Source: JASHPR01 sp963808705 (GTDB lineage: Bacteria; Actinomycetota; Actinomycetes; Streptosporangiales; Streptosporangiaceae). Taken from it: 64,000 bases of DNA. The DNA is taken from assembly GCA_963808705.1 (NCBI GenBank), contig CAWEHB010000006.1, positions 310,001 to 374,000 of the forward strand, written 5' to 3'. How positions within the stretch are numbered: position 1 is the first letter of the stretch; each line of letters starts with the position of its first letter. The position numbers and the translations under genes are program-made. The notes beneath the pieces were generated by a model. The model had not been told where the DNA came from and searched no databases. It saw only the letters and a program-made list of their open reading frames with translations. Below, piece after piece: positions 44,484 to 55,640 of the stretch.

Positions 44484-47203
44484 ATGGCTATGAGTGCTGA
44501 AAGTGACCGGGTCGCCAGCTTCGGGCGCCTGGAAGACGGACTGCGGCAGGCCGGGGAGTGGTACCGGTGGGGGCCGTATGTCAGCGAGCGGCAGTGGGGA
44601 ACGGTGCGGGAGGACTACAGCGCGGACGGGGAGGCGTGGGATTACCTGCCGCACGACCAGGCCAGGTCCCGCGCTTACCGGTGGGGAGAGGACGGGCTGG
44701 CCGGGTTCTGCGATGTGGAGCAGCGGCTGTGCCTGGGCCTGGCGCTGTGGAACGGAAAGGACCCGATCCTCAAGGAGCGGGCGTTCGGGCTGACCGGGGC
44801 GCAGGGCAATCACGGGGAGGACGTCAAGGAGTACTGGTGGTATCTGGACGCGCTGCCCAGCCATGCGTGGAACCGGTGGCGCTACCACTATCCGCAGGCC
44901 GCGTTCCCCTACCAGGATCTCATCGACCAGAACGGGGCGCGTAACCGCGAGCAGCCGGAGTACGAGCTGCTGGATACCGGGGTGTTCGACGAGAACCGGT
45001 ACTGGATCGTCGAGGTGCACTACGCCAAGGCCAGCGCCGATGATCTGCTGATGGCCGTGCAGGTGACGAACGCGGGCCCGGAGCCCGCCACCCTGCACGT
45101 GCTGCCGACCGCGTGGTTCCGCAACACCTGGTCCTGGGACACCGGCGCGCCCAAGCCGACCATGCAGGCGGTGGGTGAGTCGGCGGTGGGCATCGACCAC
45201 CCGTTCTTGGGCCCGATGGAGTGGCTGGCCGGCCCGGGACCGGACGGGACGCTGCCGACCGCGGTGTTCTGCGAGAACGAGACCAACGAGCAGCGGCTGT
45301 TCGGCGCCGCGCCGGTCACGCCGTATCCCAAGGACGGCATCAACGACCACGTGATCAGCGGGGCGGCTACCGTCAACCCCGAGCGCAAGGGCACCAAGTG
45401 CTCGTTCTGGTACCAGGTGACCGTCCAGCCCGGCCAGACCGCCGAGCTGCGGCTGCGGCTGCGGACCCCGCCCGCGAAGCCGCCCCGGGGAAAGGCGAAC
45501 GACCCGCTCGGCGCCCTGTTCGGCCAGGTGATCACCCAGCGGCGGGCCGAGGCCGACGAGTTCTACGCCGGGCTGACCCCGGCCGGGGCGAGCGCCGACG
45601 AGGCGCTGGTGATGCGGCAGGCGTTCGCCGGGATGCTGTGGAGCAAGCAGCTGTTCTACTACGACGTGGCCCGCTGGCTGGACGGCGACCCGACCCAGCC
45701 GACGCCCCCGCCGCAGCGGCTGACCGGCCGGAACTCGCGGTGGCGCAACTTCGACGCCTTCGACATCATGTCGATGCCGGACAAGTGGGAGTACCCGTGG
45801 TTCGCCGCGTGGGACCTGGCGTTCCACTGCGTGGCGCTGGCGCACGTCGACCCCGCGTTCGCCAAGTACCAGCTGATCTTGCTGTGCCGGGAGTGGTTCC
45901 AGAACCCGAACGGGGCGCTGCCGGCGTATGAGTGGGACTTCGGCGACGTGAACCCGCCGGTCCAGGCGTGGGCGGCCGTGGAGGTGTTCGCGATCGACGG
46001 CGCCCGGGACATCGAGTTCATCAGCCGGGTCTTCGACAAGCTGCTGGTCAACTTCACCTGGTGGGTCAACCTCGAGGACCGGGAGGGCAACAACCTGTTC
46101 GAGGGCGGCTTCCTGGGGCTGGACAACATCGGCCCGATCGACCGCTCGCACCTGCCGGTCGGCGGCACCCTGGAGCAGTCCGATGGCACCGGGTGGATGG
46201 GGTTCTACGCGATCGCGATGGCCACCATGGCCGTGATCCTGAACCGGTCCGGCCAGCGGCCGGGTATCGATCTCGTGCTGAAGTTCATGGAGCATTTCGC
46301 CGCGATCAGCGAGGCACTGGATGGCCTCGGGATGTGGGACGAGACCGACGGGCTCTACTACGACCGGCTGGTGACGCCGAGCGGGCAGGAAGTGCCGGTG
46401 AAGGTCCGGTCGATGGTGGGCGTCATCCCGGTCCTGGCGGCCGCGGTCATCGGCGAGAATGATCTCCAGCAGTCGCTGGTCGTCGGCAAGGAGTTTGCCA
46501 AGTTCCTGGGGCGCCGGGGCCTGGCGGACCGGGAGAAGCTCCATGAGATCGGCCTGGTGCGCGGGGAGGTCGGGGAGCAGCGGATGCTGCTGAGCCTGGC
46601 CGGCGTGGGCCGGCTCGAGAAGCTGTTCGCCAAGCTGTTCGACGAGAGCGAGTTCCTGTCCCCGCACGGCCTGCGCGCCCTGTCGGCCTGGCACCGCGAC
46701 CATCCCTACGAGCTCGACGTCGAAGGCGTCCGGGCGGGCATCGACTACGAGCCGGCCGAGTCCACCACCGCCATGTTCGGCGGGAACTCCAACTGGCGCG
46801 GGCCGATCTGGTTCCCGCTGAACTACCTGATGATCAGCGTGCTGGAGCGCTACCACCGGTTCTTCGGTGACGAGTTCACCATCGAGTACCCGACCGGGTC
46901 GGGCCGCAAGCTCACCCTGGACAAGGTCGCCGCCGACCTGTCCGACCGGCTCATCTCGATCTTCACCCGCGGCCCGGACGGCCGGCGGCCCTGCTTCGGC
47001 GGGACCGAGCTGATGCAAACCGACCCCGCGTGGCACGACAACCTGATCTTCAGCGAGTACTTCCACGGCGACAACGGCGCCGCGATCGGCGCCTTCCACC
47101 AGACCGGCTGGACCGGGCTGATCGCCGACGTGATCCGCCGCCGGCACGGGGCGGTGGACGCCGTCGGAGACGTCGTCCGCCGCATCGGAACGGAGAACGG
47201 GCA

Positions 47204-47207
<4 letters not shown>
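44484..47207 (+). CDS. MGH1-like glucosidase (GH63-related)
   Basis: 907 residues from ATG 44484, with GGAG eight bases upstream; TTG 44448 and ATG 44490 are alternatives. An N-terminal beta-domain ('GAQGNHGEDVKEYWWYLDALPSHAWNRWRYHYPQAAFPY') is followed by an (alpha/alpha)6 barrel with 'WRNFDAFDIMSMPDKWEYPWFAAWDLAFHCVALAHVDPAFAK', 'WFQNPNGALPAYEWDFGDVNPPVQAWA', and 'WGPIW'-like 'NSNWRGPIWFPLNYL'. This is the MGH1/GH63 signature (glucosidase I, mannosylglycerate hydrolase and trimming enzymes). Acid/base residues are probably in 'AWDLAFH' and 'YEWDFGD'. Its stop overlaps glgX (GTGA), so it probably acts on alpha-glucans or short oligosaccharides released by that debranching enzyme. No signal peptide. 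Confidence 0.88.
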
Positions 47208-49360
<2,153 letters not shown>

Positions 49361-49589
49361 CGGCCCATCTCGTCAGCCACCAGGGTCACGATCCAGCCGG
49401 CCACGTTGCCGTCGTCGTCGGCGACCGGCTCCAGGAGCGAGATGAGCCGGGCCAGCTCGTCCGCGGTGGCCCGGCCTAGTGCCTGGCGCAGGCCCTCGAC
49501 GATCCATTTCCGCTCGCGGTCGTCATCGTCGGGCGGCGGCGGCGGCAGCTTGCTGTTCAAGATGTGGTCCTGCCTGTGCGGAGGGGGGG

Positions 49590-49679
49590 TGGTCCGGCCT
49601 GCGGGGTGGGCTGGCCCGCCCTGCCGGGAGGGATGGTCCGGCCTGCGGGTGGGCTGGCCCGCCCTGCGGGGAGGGCTGG
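49590..49679. repeat. Tandem repeat, two copies of 44-46 bp
   Basis: TGGTCCGGCCTGCGGG-type unit, 49590-49633, is repeated at 49634-49679 with a few differences (for example GGGGT versus GGGT). G/C-rich spacer sequence between the 79-residue ORF and the permease gene. Confidence 0.7.
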
Positions 49680-49748
49680 AGTGTCTTTATGTGATGCGAG
49701 ACGCGCGGAGCGTGTCCGCGGTTCACAGCCCCCGCGGGTTCTCCCGGA

Positions 49749-49778
49749 CCGGCCCTTACCGGCCCGGGTAAGGGCCGG
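49749..49778. terminator. Bidirectional hairpin terminator
   Basis: CCGGCCCTTACC (49749-49760) and GGTAAGGGCCGG (49767-49778) form a perfect 12-bp stem with a 6-nt loop, between the glgX and APC permease genes, which converge. The stem is strong enough to terminate transcription in both directions; no clear U-tract follows. Confidence 0.65.
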
Positions 49779-49797
49779 GAAAAGCCGCCGGTTCAGT

Positions 49798-49864
49798 GAA
49801 CCTTTTCATCCTCCCCAGGGCTGCCCACGTACTCTGAGCCCGGGATCGACGGATGAAAAGGCTC
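49798..49864. repeat. Palindromic interspersed repeat, copy B (67 bp)
   Basis: Terminal arms GAACCTTTTCATCC (49798-49811) and GGATGAAAAGGCTC (49851-49864), interior CTGCCCACGTACTCTGAGCC. The right end reaches into the stop codon of the APC permease gene. Same arms as copy A and, inverted, copy C. Confidence 0.85.
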
Positions 49865-51389
49865 AGTCGTCCGTGGCGAACGGCTCGAGCTCCCCCGTCA
49901 CCCGGCCGGCGGGCAGGCCCAGGTCCCGCGCGAGGCCCGCGCCGACCCGGCGGGCGAGCTGGGGCGACAGCACGATGACCACCGCGCCGATGATCAGCCA
50001 GGCCAGCAGGATGTACGGGAAGTAGTTGTAGGGGGACGCGGGCACCGGGTAGATGTTGGCGTACAGCACGTAGCCGCACAGGATCACCGCGATGGCGGGC
50101 AGGATCCCGCGCCACTTCGGCACGCCGAGGCTGCTGTCGAAGACCGCCCGGGCCGCGCCGATGTTGACCAGCCCGTACCCGACCAGGATGGCCAGCGTGC
50201 CGAGCGTGCCCAGGTACTGCCAGACCTGCAGCCCGGTGGCGCCGAGCGCGCGCAGGATGAGCAGGCAGATCACGTTGACCACGATGACCAGCAGGACCGC
50301 CATGCGCGGCGCCCCGGACGGCTGCGACACCCGGGCGAGCGGGAAGTTCGGCGCGCCGTCACGCGAGACCGCGTAGATCAGCCGGGACCCGGCCACCGCG
50401 GCACCCAGGCCGGCGCCGAAGGCGCTGAACGCCGCGCCGAGCTCGATCAGGTTCTGCATCGTCGAGCCCACGTAGACGTTGGCCAGCTGGAACAGCGGAC
50501 CGGGCGAGCTGGCGAACGCGGCCGAGCCCTTGGGGTTGGCGCCGAACCCGATCGTCTGCACGGCGATGCAGGCGATGTAGAAGACGGCCAGCACGACGAC
50601 CGAGGAGCCGATCGCGCGGGGGATGGCCTTCCGCGGGTTCTGGGTCTCCTCGCCCAGCGCCCCCGCGCCCTCGAACCCGGCGAAGGCGAGGAAGCCGAAG
50701 ACCGAGCCGAGAATCAGGGCGTGCAGGTTGACCCCGGCCGGCAGGCTGAAGACGCTGCCGGTGACCGTGCCGGCGTTGATGCCGTGGCCGTTCCCGACCT
50801 TGACCAGGATGATCACCATCAGCACGAGGATGAGGGTGACCGTGACCGCCTCGATGTAGAACAGGGAGCGGGTCGACCGCTTGATCACCCCGGCGCAGAA
50901 CCCCCAGATGATCAGGGTGATCGGCAGGGCCAGGATGACCCAGTCGGCCCCCTTCCACCAGCCCAGGTTCTGCAGCACGCCGGCCAGGAAGTAGCCGGAC
51001 GAGGCGGCCGAGGCGGGCACGAAGACGAAGTACATCAGGCACATGGTCCAGCTTGAGAACACCCCGGTGCGCGGGCCGAGCGAGGCGCCGACAAAGCCGT
51101 AGACCGACCCGGCGTGGTTGTACTTGCGGGTCAGCAGCATGTACCCGTAGCCGATGAGGCAGCAGGTCACGCCGGCGAACACGAACGACAGCGCGGCCCC
51201 GCGGCCGACCAGCGCGGCCACCCCCGGGCCGGAGAACGACATGGCCAGGGCCGGGGACATGGCGCCGACGGACAGGCCGATCGCCTCCCACACGTGCAGG
51301 TTGCGCTTCAGCCCGTGGCTGGTGACCTGGCCCGATGCGGCGGGAACCTCTGGGCCGGGCCCGGCCTGGTCGCTGCGAGTCTCGCTCAT
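49863..51389 (-). CDS. APC-family amino acid permease
   Basis: 508 residues with about 12 membrane segments. The N-terminal 'LKRNLHVWEAIGLSVGAMSPALAMSFSGPGVAALVG' carries the G-x-G-type unwound segment that binds the amino group in APC carriers (S-x-x-A-x-x-G form). 'FAGFEGAGALGEETQNPRKAIPRAI' is the typical helix 6 and loop. It probably imports an amino acid or polyamine by cation symport. Single gene; an AT-rich promoter with a palindrome lies about 85-115 bases upstream (51474-51502). The 3' end is bounded by repeat copy B. Confidence 0.88.
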   Translation of the reverse strand: MSETRSDQAGPGPEVPAASGQVTSHGLKRNLHVWEAIGLSVGAMSPALAMSFSGPGVAALVGRGAALSFVFAGVTCCLIGYGYMLLTRKYNHAGSVYGFVGASLGPRTGVFSSWTMCLMYFVFVPASAASSGYFLAGVLQNLGWWKGADWVILALPITLIIWGFCAGVIKRSTRSLFYIEAVTVTLILVLMVIILVKVGNGHGINAGTVTGSVFSLPAGVNLHALILGSVFGFLAFAGFEGAGALGEETQNPRKAIPRAIGSSVVVLAVFYIACIAVQTIGFGANPKGSAAFASSPGPLFQLANVYVGSTMQNLIELGAAFSAFGAGLGAAVAGSRLIYAVSRDGAPNFPLARVSQPSGAPRMAVLLVIVVNVICLLILRALGATGLQVWQYLGTLGTLAILVGYGLVNIGAARAVFDSSLGVPKWRGILPAIAVILCGYVLYANIYPVPASPYNYFPYILLAWLIIGAVVIVLSPQLARRVGAGLARDLGLPAGRVTGELEPFATDD

Positions 51390-51473
51390 CCGGGCCTCCT
51401 CCCCGCGGCTGCGCGGCAGCCACAGAAGGTCAACGGACGCTCCCAGGAGTTCTCGCCCCGGAGCTTGCGAGAT

Positions 51474-51502
51474 ACGATACGTATAGACAGTTAAATCATC
51501 AA
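51474..51502 (-). promoter_or_regulatory. Promoter/operator of the APC permease gene
   Basis: On the minus strand, TTGATG (51497-51502) and TATCGT (51474-51479) are separated by 17 bases. The palindrome ATACGTAT at 51477-51484 overlaps the -10. The stretch is conspicuously AT-rich for this genome. A repressor site is possible. Confidence 0.5.
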
Positions 51503-51640
51503 TAGCCTGTCATCCGACAGATATCGGCCCCGATGACCTTACGAGAACCACGTTCGGAGGGCCGCGCGCTTGCCGCGGCGGGCCGCGAGCCACCCGCCCG
51601 CCTGGCATGCCGCGCCGGGCGCCCCCCGGTGATCAGATGG

Positions 51641-52084
51641 TCAGTCCCGCTGCTCGCGCACCTGGCGCTTGATCCGGCCCAGCATCGCCGCCATGCCGCG
51701 CAGCCGCAGCGGGCTCACCAGGTCCTGCAGCCCGAGCTGGCTGGTGAACTCCCCGGGCGTGCTCAGCACCTCGTCCGCGTCCTGCCCGTCCAGGCCGGCG
51801 TGCAGGATGCCGGCGAACCCCCGGGTGGTGGGCGCCTCCCGCGGCGCGTCGAAGAACAGGTGCACGACCGCGTCGTCGTCCACCTCCACGGCCAGGAACA
51901 GCGGCGACTGGCACTCCGGCACCGGCTCCAGCAGGTCGGGGTGCTCGGCGTACCGGGCGGGCAGCGGCGGCAGGTCCTCGGAGAACTCCAGCAGCAGCTG
52001 CAGGCGGTCCCGGCCGGCGACCGCGCCGAACTCGTCGGCGATCTCCTGCAGCCGCGGGCTGAGGGTGCCAGCGCCGGCCGTCAC
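51641..52084 (-). CDS. SufE-like sulfur-transfer protein
   Basis: 147 residues from GTG at 52084, overlapping the stop of the sulfurtransferase gene. SufE fold: 'LSPRLQEIADEFGAVAGRDRLQLLLEFSEDLPPLP', the active Cys in 'VPECQSPLFLAVEV' (C in the C-x-S loop), 'VHLFFDAPREAPTTRGFAGILHAGLDG' and 'FTSQLGLQDLVSPLRLRGMAAMLGRIKRQV'. SufE accepts persulfide from cysteine desulfurase or a rhodanese and passes it on. In mycobacteria a sufE-like gene follows sseA in the same order, so both probably act together in sulfur trafficking. Confidence 0.88.
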   Translation of the reverse strand: MTAGAGTLSPRLQEIADEFGAVAGRDRLQLLLEFSEDLPPLPARYAEHPDLLEPVPECQSPLFLAVEVDDDAVVHLFFDAPREAPTTRGFAGILHAGLDGQDADEVLSTPGEFTSQLGLQDLVSPLRLRGMAAMLGRIKRQVREQRD

Positions 52085-52962
52085 GGCTCGCCCCCGCGGC
52101 GGATGGGCGCGCGGACCGCGTTCCCCCACTCGGTCCACGAACCGTCGTAGTTGCGCACCCGCGGGTAGCCCAGCAGGTGGTGTAGCACGAACCAGGTGTG
52201 GCTGGACCGCTCGCCGATCCGGCAGTACACCACCACGTCGTCGTCCGGCCGCAGCCCGGCCTCATCCTGGTAGATCGCCTCGAGCTCCTTGCGGGTCCGG
52301 AACGTGGCATCGTCCGCCGCCGCGCGGGCCCAGGGGACGCTCCTGGCGCCGGGGATGTGCCCGCCCCGCAGCGCGCCCTCCTGCGGGTAGTCCGGCATGT
52401 GCAGCAGCTCGCCGGTGTACTCGCCGGGCGAGCGCACGTCGATCAGCGGCTCGCCGAGGCGGGCCAGGACCTGGTCCCTGAACGCCCGGAACTCCGAGTC
52501 ATCGCGCTCGATCACCGGGTAGTCGGTGCGGGGGCGCTGCGGCACCTCGGTGCTCAGCGGCCGGCCCTCGGCGATCCACTTGGCCCGGCCCCCGTCGAGG
52601 AGGCGCAGGTCCGGGTGGCGGAACAGCGTGCATACCCAGAGCGCGTACGCCGCCCACCAGTTGTTCCGGTCGCCGTAGAGGACCAGCGTGGTGTCCCGGG
52701 TGATCCCCTTCTCGGACATCAGCCGCGCGAAGCCCGCGCCGTCCACGTAGTCCCGGGTCACCGGGTCGTTGAGCTCGGTGTGCCAGTCGAGCTTCACCGC
52801 GCCGGGGATATGACCGGTCTCATACAGCAGCACGTCCTCGTCGGACTCGGCCACGACCAGGCCCGGGTCGCCGGCGTGCTCGGCCAGCCACCCGGTCGAG
52901 ACCAGCATCTCCGGGCGCGCGTAGTCCTGAAACTTCGGCGCGGAATCGTACGGAAGCACCAC
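52081..52962 (-). CDS. sseA: Two-domain thiosulfate/3-mercaptopyruvate sulfurtransferase
   Basis: 293 residues from GTG at 52962, six bases after GAGGTGAGG. Two rhodanese domains: the first (residues about 20-140) is inactive and the second carries the active-site loop 'VVYCRIGERSSHTWF'. The C-R-I-G-E-R loop has R-x-G-E-R as in SseA-type enzymes, preferring thiosulfate or mercaptopyruvate. 'GGHIPGARSVPWARAA' and 'DGSWTEWGNAVRAPIRRG' complete it. Coupled to the sufE-like gene. Confidence 0.9.
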   Translation of the reverse strand: MVLPYDSAPKFQDYARPEMLVSTGWLAEHAGDPGLVVAESDEDVLLYETGHIPGAVKLDWHTELNDPVTRDYVDGAGFARLMSEKGITRDTTLVLYGDRNNWWAAYALWVCTLFRHPDLRLLDGGRAKWIAEGRPLSTEVPQRPRTDYPVIERDDSEFRAFRDQVLARLGEPLIDVRSPGEYTGELLHMPDYPQEGALRGGHIPGARSVPWARAAADDATFRTRKELEAIYQDEAGLRPDDDVVVYCRIGERSSHTWFVLHHLLGYPRVRNYDGSWTEWGNAVRAPIRRGGEP

Positions 52963-53266
52963 GATCAACCTCACCTCTATCCCTGTCCGCCGCCCCGCCG
53001 GCGGATCCTGAAAGCCGTCCACCACCACCTAACACGCCGGCCGGGCCCAGGCTTCCCGCGGGGTGCGCCATCGCGGGACCTGTTCGCGGCCCACCCCGGC
53101 GCGAGCGGCCGGCACCAAGGCGTTACCGTTTCGTTATGGACTCCGGGGTATTTCCCCCGGGTCCGGGCGGCTCTTGACGGCTGAGGGGGATACGGCCGAT
53201 TCCCGCTGGACTTCGCGTCGTCAACGGGCAGAGGATGAGGTGGCGTTGCACATGCAGGAGCCGGGC
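52963..53266. other. Upstream region of the protease/sigma/CHAT operon
   Basis: 304 bases between sseA and the subtilase gene, which are divergent. TTGACG is present at 53174-53179 and the sequence GTTACCGTTTCGTTATGG lies near 53127; neither gives a well-spaced -10. The open frame reaching back into this region is not protein-like. No small gene seen. Confidence 0.35.
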
Positions 53267-55033
53267 ATGAAATGGTTCTTCGACAGGCGTAACGGGGACA
53301 GCGCCGGACATGACAACGCCGATGCGGCGGTCGGCCTGATCAGCCTGCCGACGGCGCTGCTGGAACGCCACGGTGCCCGGACGCTCATCCCGGAACACGC
53401 CGCGGCCATCCCGCGCCAGGAGACGGTCCGGCCGACGGTGTACCGGGCCAGGACGCTGCTGGTCCCTGGTCACCTCCTCGCCGACACGACCTTCGTCGAG
53501 GCCGCCAACACGGCGCTCGCCCGGGCCGGGATGCAGCTCAACCCGCCTCACCAGGAACAGGACGACGACCTGCGGGGCGTGCGCGGGCCGGTCGCCGAGG
53601 CCTTGCGGCAACTCCCCCGCGTGGCCGTCCTGACGCCCGCTCCCCCGGCCGATGACCCGACCCGGCCCGTGGTGGTCGACGCGTGGGTGGCGCTGCAGAC
53701 GCTGCGCGCGGCCGCCGGGGCGTACAAGCAGCCGACGATCCGGGTGCGCAGGCATGCGGTGCTGGACGAGCAGACGGTGGCGACGATCTCCCTGGAGCAC
53801 CTGCTGGTCGGCTCGCCCATCACCGGGAGCCCGGCCACCAGCGGTGGCGGCGGGCTCCCCGGGAACGACACCGGCGTCGGCGGACCCACCAGCACCGACT
53901 CCTACCTGTTCAACGGCGGCGACGCGCGCACCCCGGTCGCGGTCTGCCTCGAGGCGCCCAGGCGCCTGCCGCTGCGGGAATGCAAGAAGAAGTACGGCCG
54001 GCGCCCGGTGGTGGCCGTGCTGGACACGGGCATCCGCGAGCACTGGTGGCTGGACGTGAAGGCCAAGGCCGGAGGCGGCTACCAAACCGAACCCGACGGC
54101 TTTGTGGCGACCGATGAGAAAATTCAGGAGGCCATCCGCCGGGAGGGCGAGCACGCGGCCCAGCATGGCGACCGGCCGCGCCAGGTGATCAAAGACGCCT
54201 GGGACACGCCGGTCGCCGCGAACCCGCTGATGGGCGAGCTTGACACCGACACCGGCCACTGCATCTTCATCTCGGGCATCGTGCGCCAGGTCGCGCCCGA
54301 TGCGCGGGTGCTGGCCATACGGATCATGCACAGCGACGGCATCGTCAACGAGGGGGATCTCCTCTGCGGCCTCCGCCACCTGGCCCGCAGGATCGCCAAA
54401 GCCGAGGCCGGCCACATGGACGACATGGTGGACGTGGTCTCCCTGTCGCTGGGCTACTTCGACGAATCCGGGGACGCGACCCTCACCTCGGGGCTGCGGC
54501 ACGTGCTCGACGTGCTGCTCGGCCTGGGCGTCACGGTCGTGGCCGCGGCCGGTAACTACACCACCAGCCGCAAGTTCTACCCCGCCGCGTTCGCCAGCCA
54601 GAACCAGCCGGGCCAGGTGCCCCTGATCAGCGTCGGCGCGCTCAATCCGAACCTGTCTCAGGCGCTATTCAGCGACGGCGGCCCGTGGATAAACGCCTGG
54701 GCCTGGGGCGCGCTCATGGTCAGCACCTACCCGGTCGACGTTCAGGGCAGCCGGCCCCCCGAGATCGAAGAGCGCGCGCATCCCGGCACCGAAGTCCCGG
54801 GCGGCGGCGCCCCGCTGCCCGGCGAACGTGAGGCGCTCGATCCCGATGACTACAGCGGCGGCTTCGCGCTCTGGAGCGGCACCTCGTTCTCCGCTCCCCT
54901 GGTCGCCGCGGACATCGCTAAGGCGCTGCTGAAGGACAAGAGCGAGCCAGGGCTCTGGCTCGACAAAACCGGGAATGCGGCCGCGACGAACCGGGCGCTG
55001 GCCGCTCTGACGAGCCTGCACTGGAAGGATTGA
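53267..55033 (+). CDS. Signal-less subtilisin-like serine protease (S8), first gene of the sigma/CHAT operon
   Basis: 588 residues from ATG 53267 with AGGAG six bases upstream (in-frame GTG 53240 and ATG 53252 are possible; the long frame to 53063 is not credible). Residues 1-240 are a mixed alpha/beta region unlike a normal inhibitory prodomain; no signal peptide or membrane span is present, so the enzyme is cytoplasmic. The catalytic domain (about 245-575) holds Asp253 in 'VVAVLDTGIREHWW', His331 in 'TGHCIFISGIV', the oxyanion Asn430 in 'VVAAAGNYTTS' and Ser540 in 'WSGTSFSAPLVAA', a complete S8 triad. The stop is two bases before a GTG in the sigma-factor leader, so the genes are coupled. 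Confidence 0.88.
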   Translation: MKWFFDRRNGDSAGHDNADAAVGLISLPTALLERHGARTLIPEHAAAIPRQETVRPTVYRARTLLVPGHLLADTTFVEAANTALARAGMQLNPPHQEQDDDLRGVRGPVAEALRQLPRVAVLTPAPPADDPTRPVVVDAWVALQTLRAAAGAYKQPTIRVRRHAVLDEQTVATISLEHLLVGSPITGSPATSGGGGLPGNDTGVGGPTSTDSYLFNGGDARTPVAVCLEAPRRLPLRECKKKYGRRPVVAVLDTGIREHWWLDVKAKAGGGYQTEPDGFVATDEKIQEAIRREGEHAAQHGDRPRQVIKDAWDTPVAANPLMGELDTDTGHCIFISGIVRQVAPDARVLAIRIMHSDGIVNEGDLLCGLRHLARRIAKAEAGHMDDMVDVVSLSLGYFDESGDATLTSGLRHVLDVLLGLGVTVVAAAGNYTTSRKFYPAAFASQNQPGQVPLISVGALNPNLSQALFSDGGPWINAWAWGALMVSTYPVDVQGSRPPEIEERAHPGTEVPGGGAPLPGEREALDPDDYSGGFALWSGTSFSAPLVAADIAKALLKDKSEPGLWLDKTGNAAATNRALAALTSLHWKD

Positions 55034-55148
55034 TCGTGATGGAGGACCGCAGGCCTGCGACCGTGCCGGCCCGCCGGCTCGCGGCGCGCAGATCGCGGGC
55101 CTGCTGGACGCGGCCCGCGGCGGCAGCGACGATGCGCTGGGCCAGATC

Positions 55149-55640
55149 GTGACCGAGCTCAGCCCGCTGCTGTGGCAGGTAGCGCGGGCGGCGGGGCTGG
55201 ATTCCGGTGACGCGGAGGACGTGCTGCAGACGGTGTGGCTGCGCCTGGTCTCTCATCTGGACGGCATCCGTAGCCCGGGCGGTCTCACCGCCTGGCTGGT
55301 CATCACCACCAAGCGGGAAGCGTGGCGGGTACGCGCCGCGGGCCGGCGGTATCTCCCGGCGGACCAGGACTGGCTCGCTGCCGTGCCCGACCCGGAGCCC
55401 GGCTCGGAGGACCAGGTCATCGCCGGCGATCGGCGGCGGACCCTGTGGACGGCCATCGGCCGGCTCGACCGGCGCTGCCAGGAACTGCTGCGGATCATCG
55501 CCTTCGTGCCGCGCCCGGACTACGTGGCGGTGGCGGCCAAGCTCGGCATGCGGCCGGGCAGCATCGGCCCCACGCGCGGCCGGTGCCTGGCCAAGCTTCG
55601 CGCCGTGCTAGCCAGCGACCCGGCCTGGAGCTCGCCATGA
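55149..55640 (+). CDS. ECF-like sigma-70 factor (start region disrupted by a probable single-base loss)
   Basis: 163 residues are open from GTG 55149. 'DAEDVLQTVWLRLVSHLDGIRSPGGLTAWLVITTKREAWRV' is sigma region 2 (core binding and -10 recognition), and 'RLDRRCQELLRIIAFVPRPDYVAVAAKLGMRPGSIGPTRGRCLAKLRAVL' is region 4 with its helix-turn-helix. But region 2 begins earlier: in the same frame upstream the sequence reads 'QIAGLLDAARGGSDDALGQI' with no start codon, while the frame beginning at ATG 55039 reads 'MEDRRPATVPARRLAA'. One added base between 55080 and 55092 joins them into a normal sigma factor of about 200 residues. So this is either a sequencing error or a very recent inactivation. Confidence 0.8.
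   Translation: MTELSPLLWQVARAAGLDSGDAEDVLQTVWLRLVSHLDGIRSPGGLTAWLVITTKREAWRVRAAGRRYLPADQDWLAAVPDPEPGSEDQVIAGDRRRTLWTAIGRLDRRCQELLRIIAFVPRPDYVAVAAKLGMRPGSIGPTRGRCLAKLRAVLASDPAWSSP

Noticed and set aside
44451..47147. 898-codon frame antisense to the glucosidase gene
   Set aside because: No motifs and shadow composition; the plus-strand gene is firmly identified.
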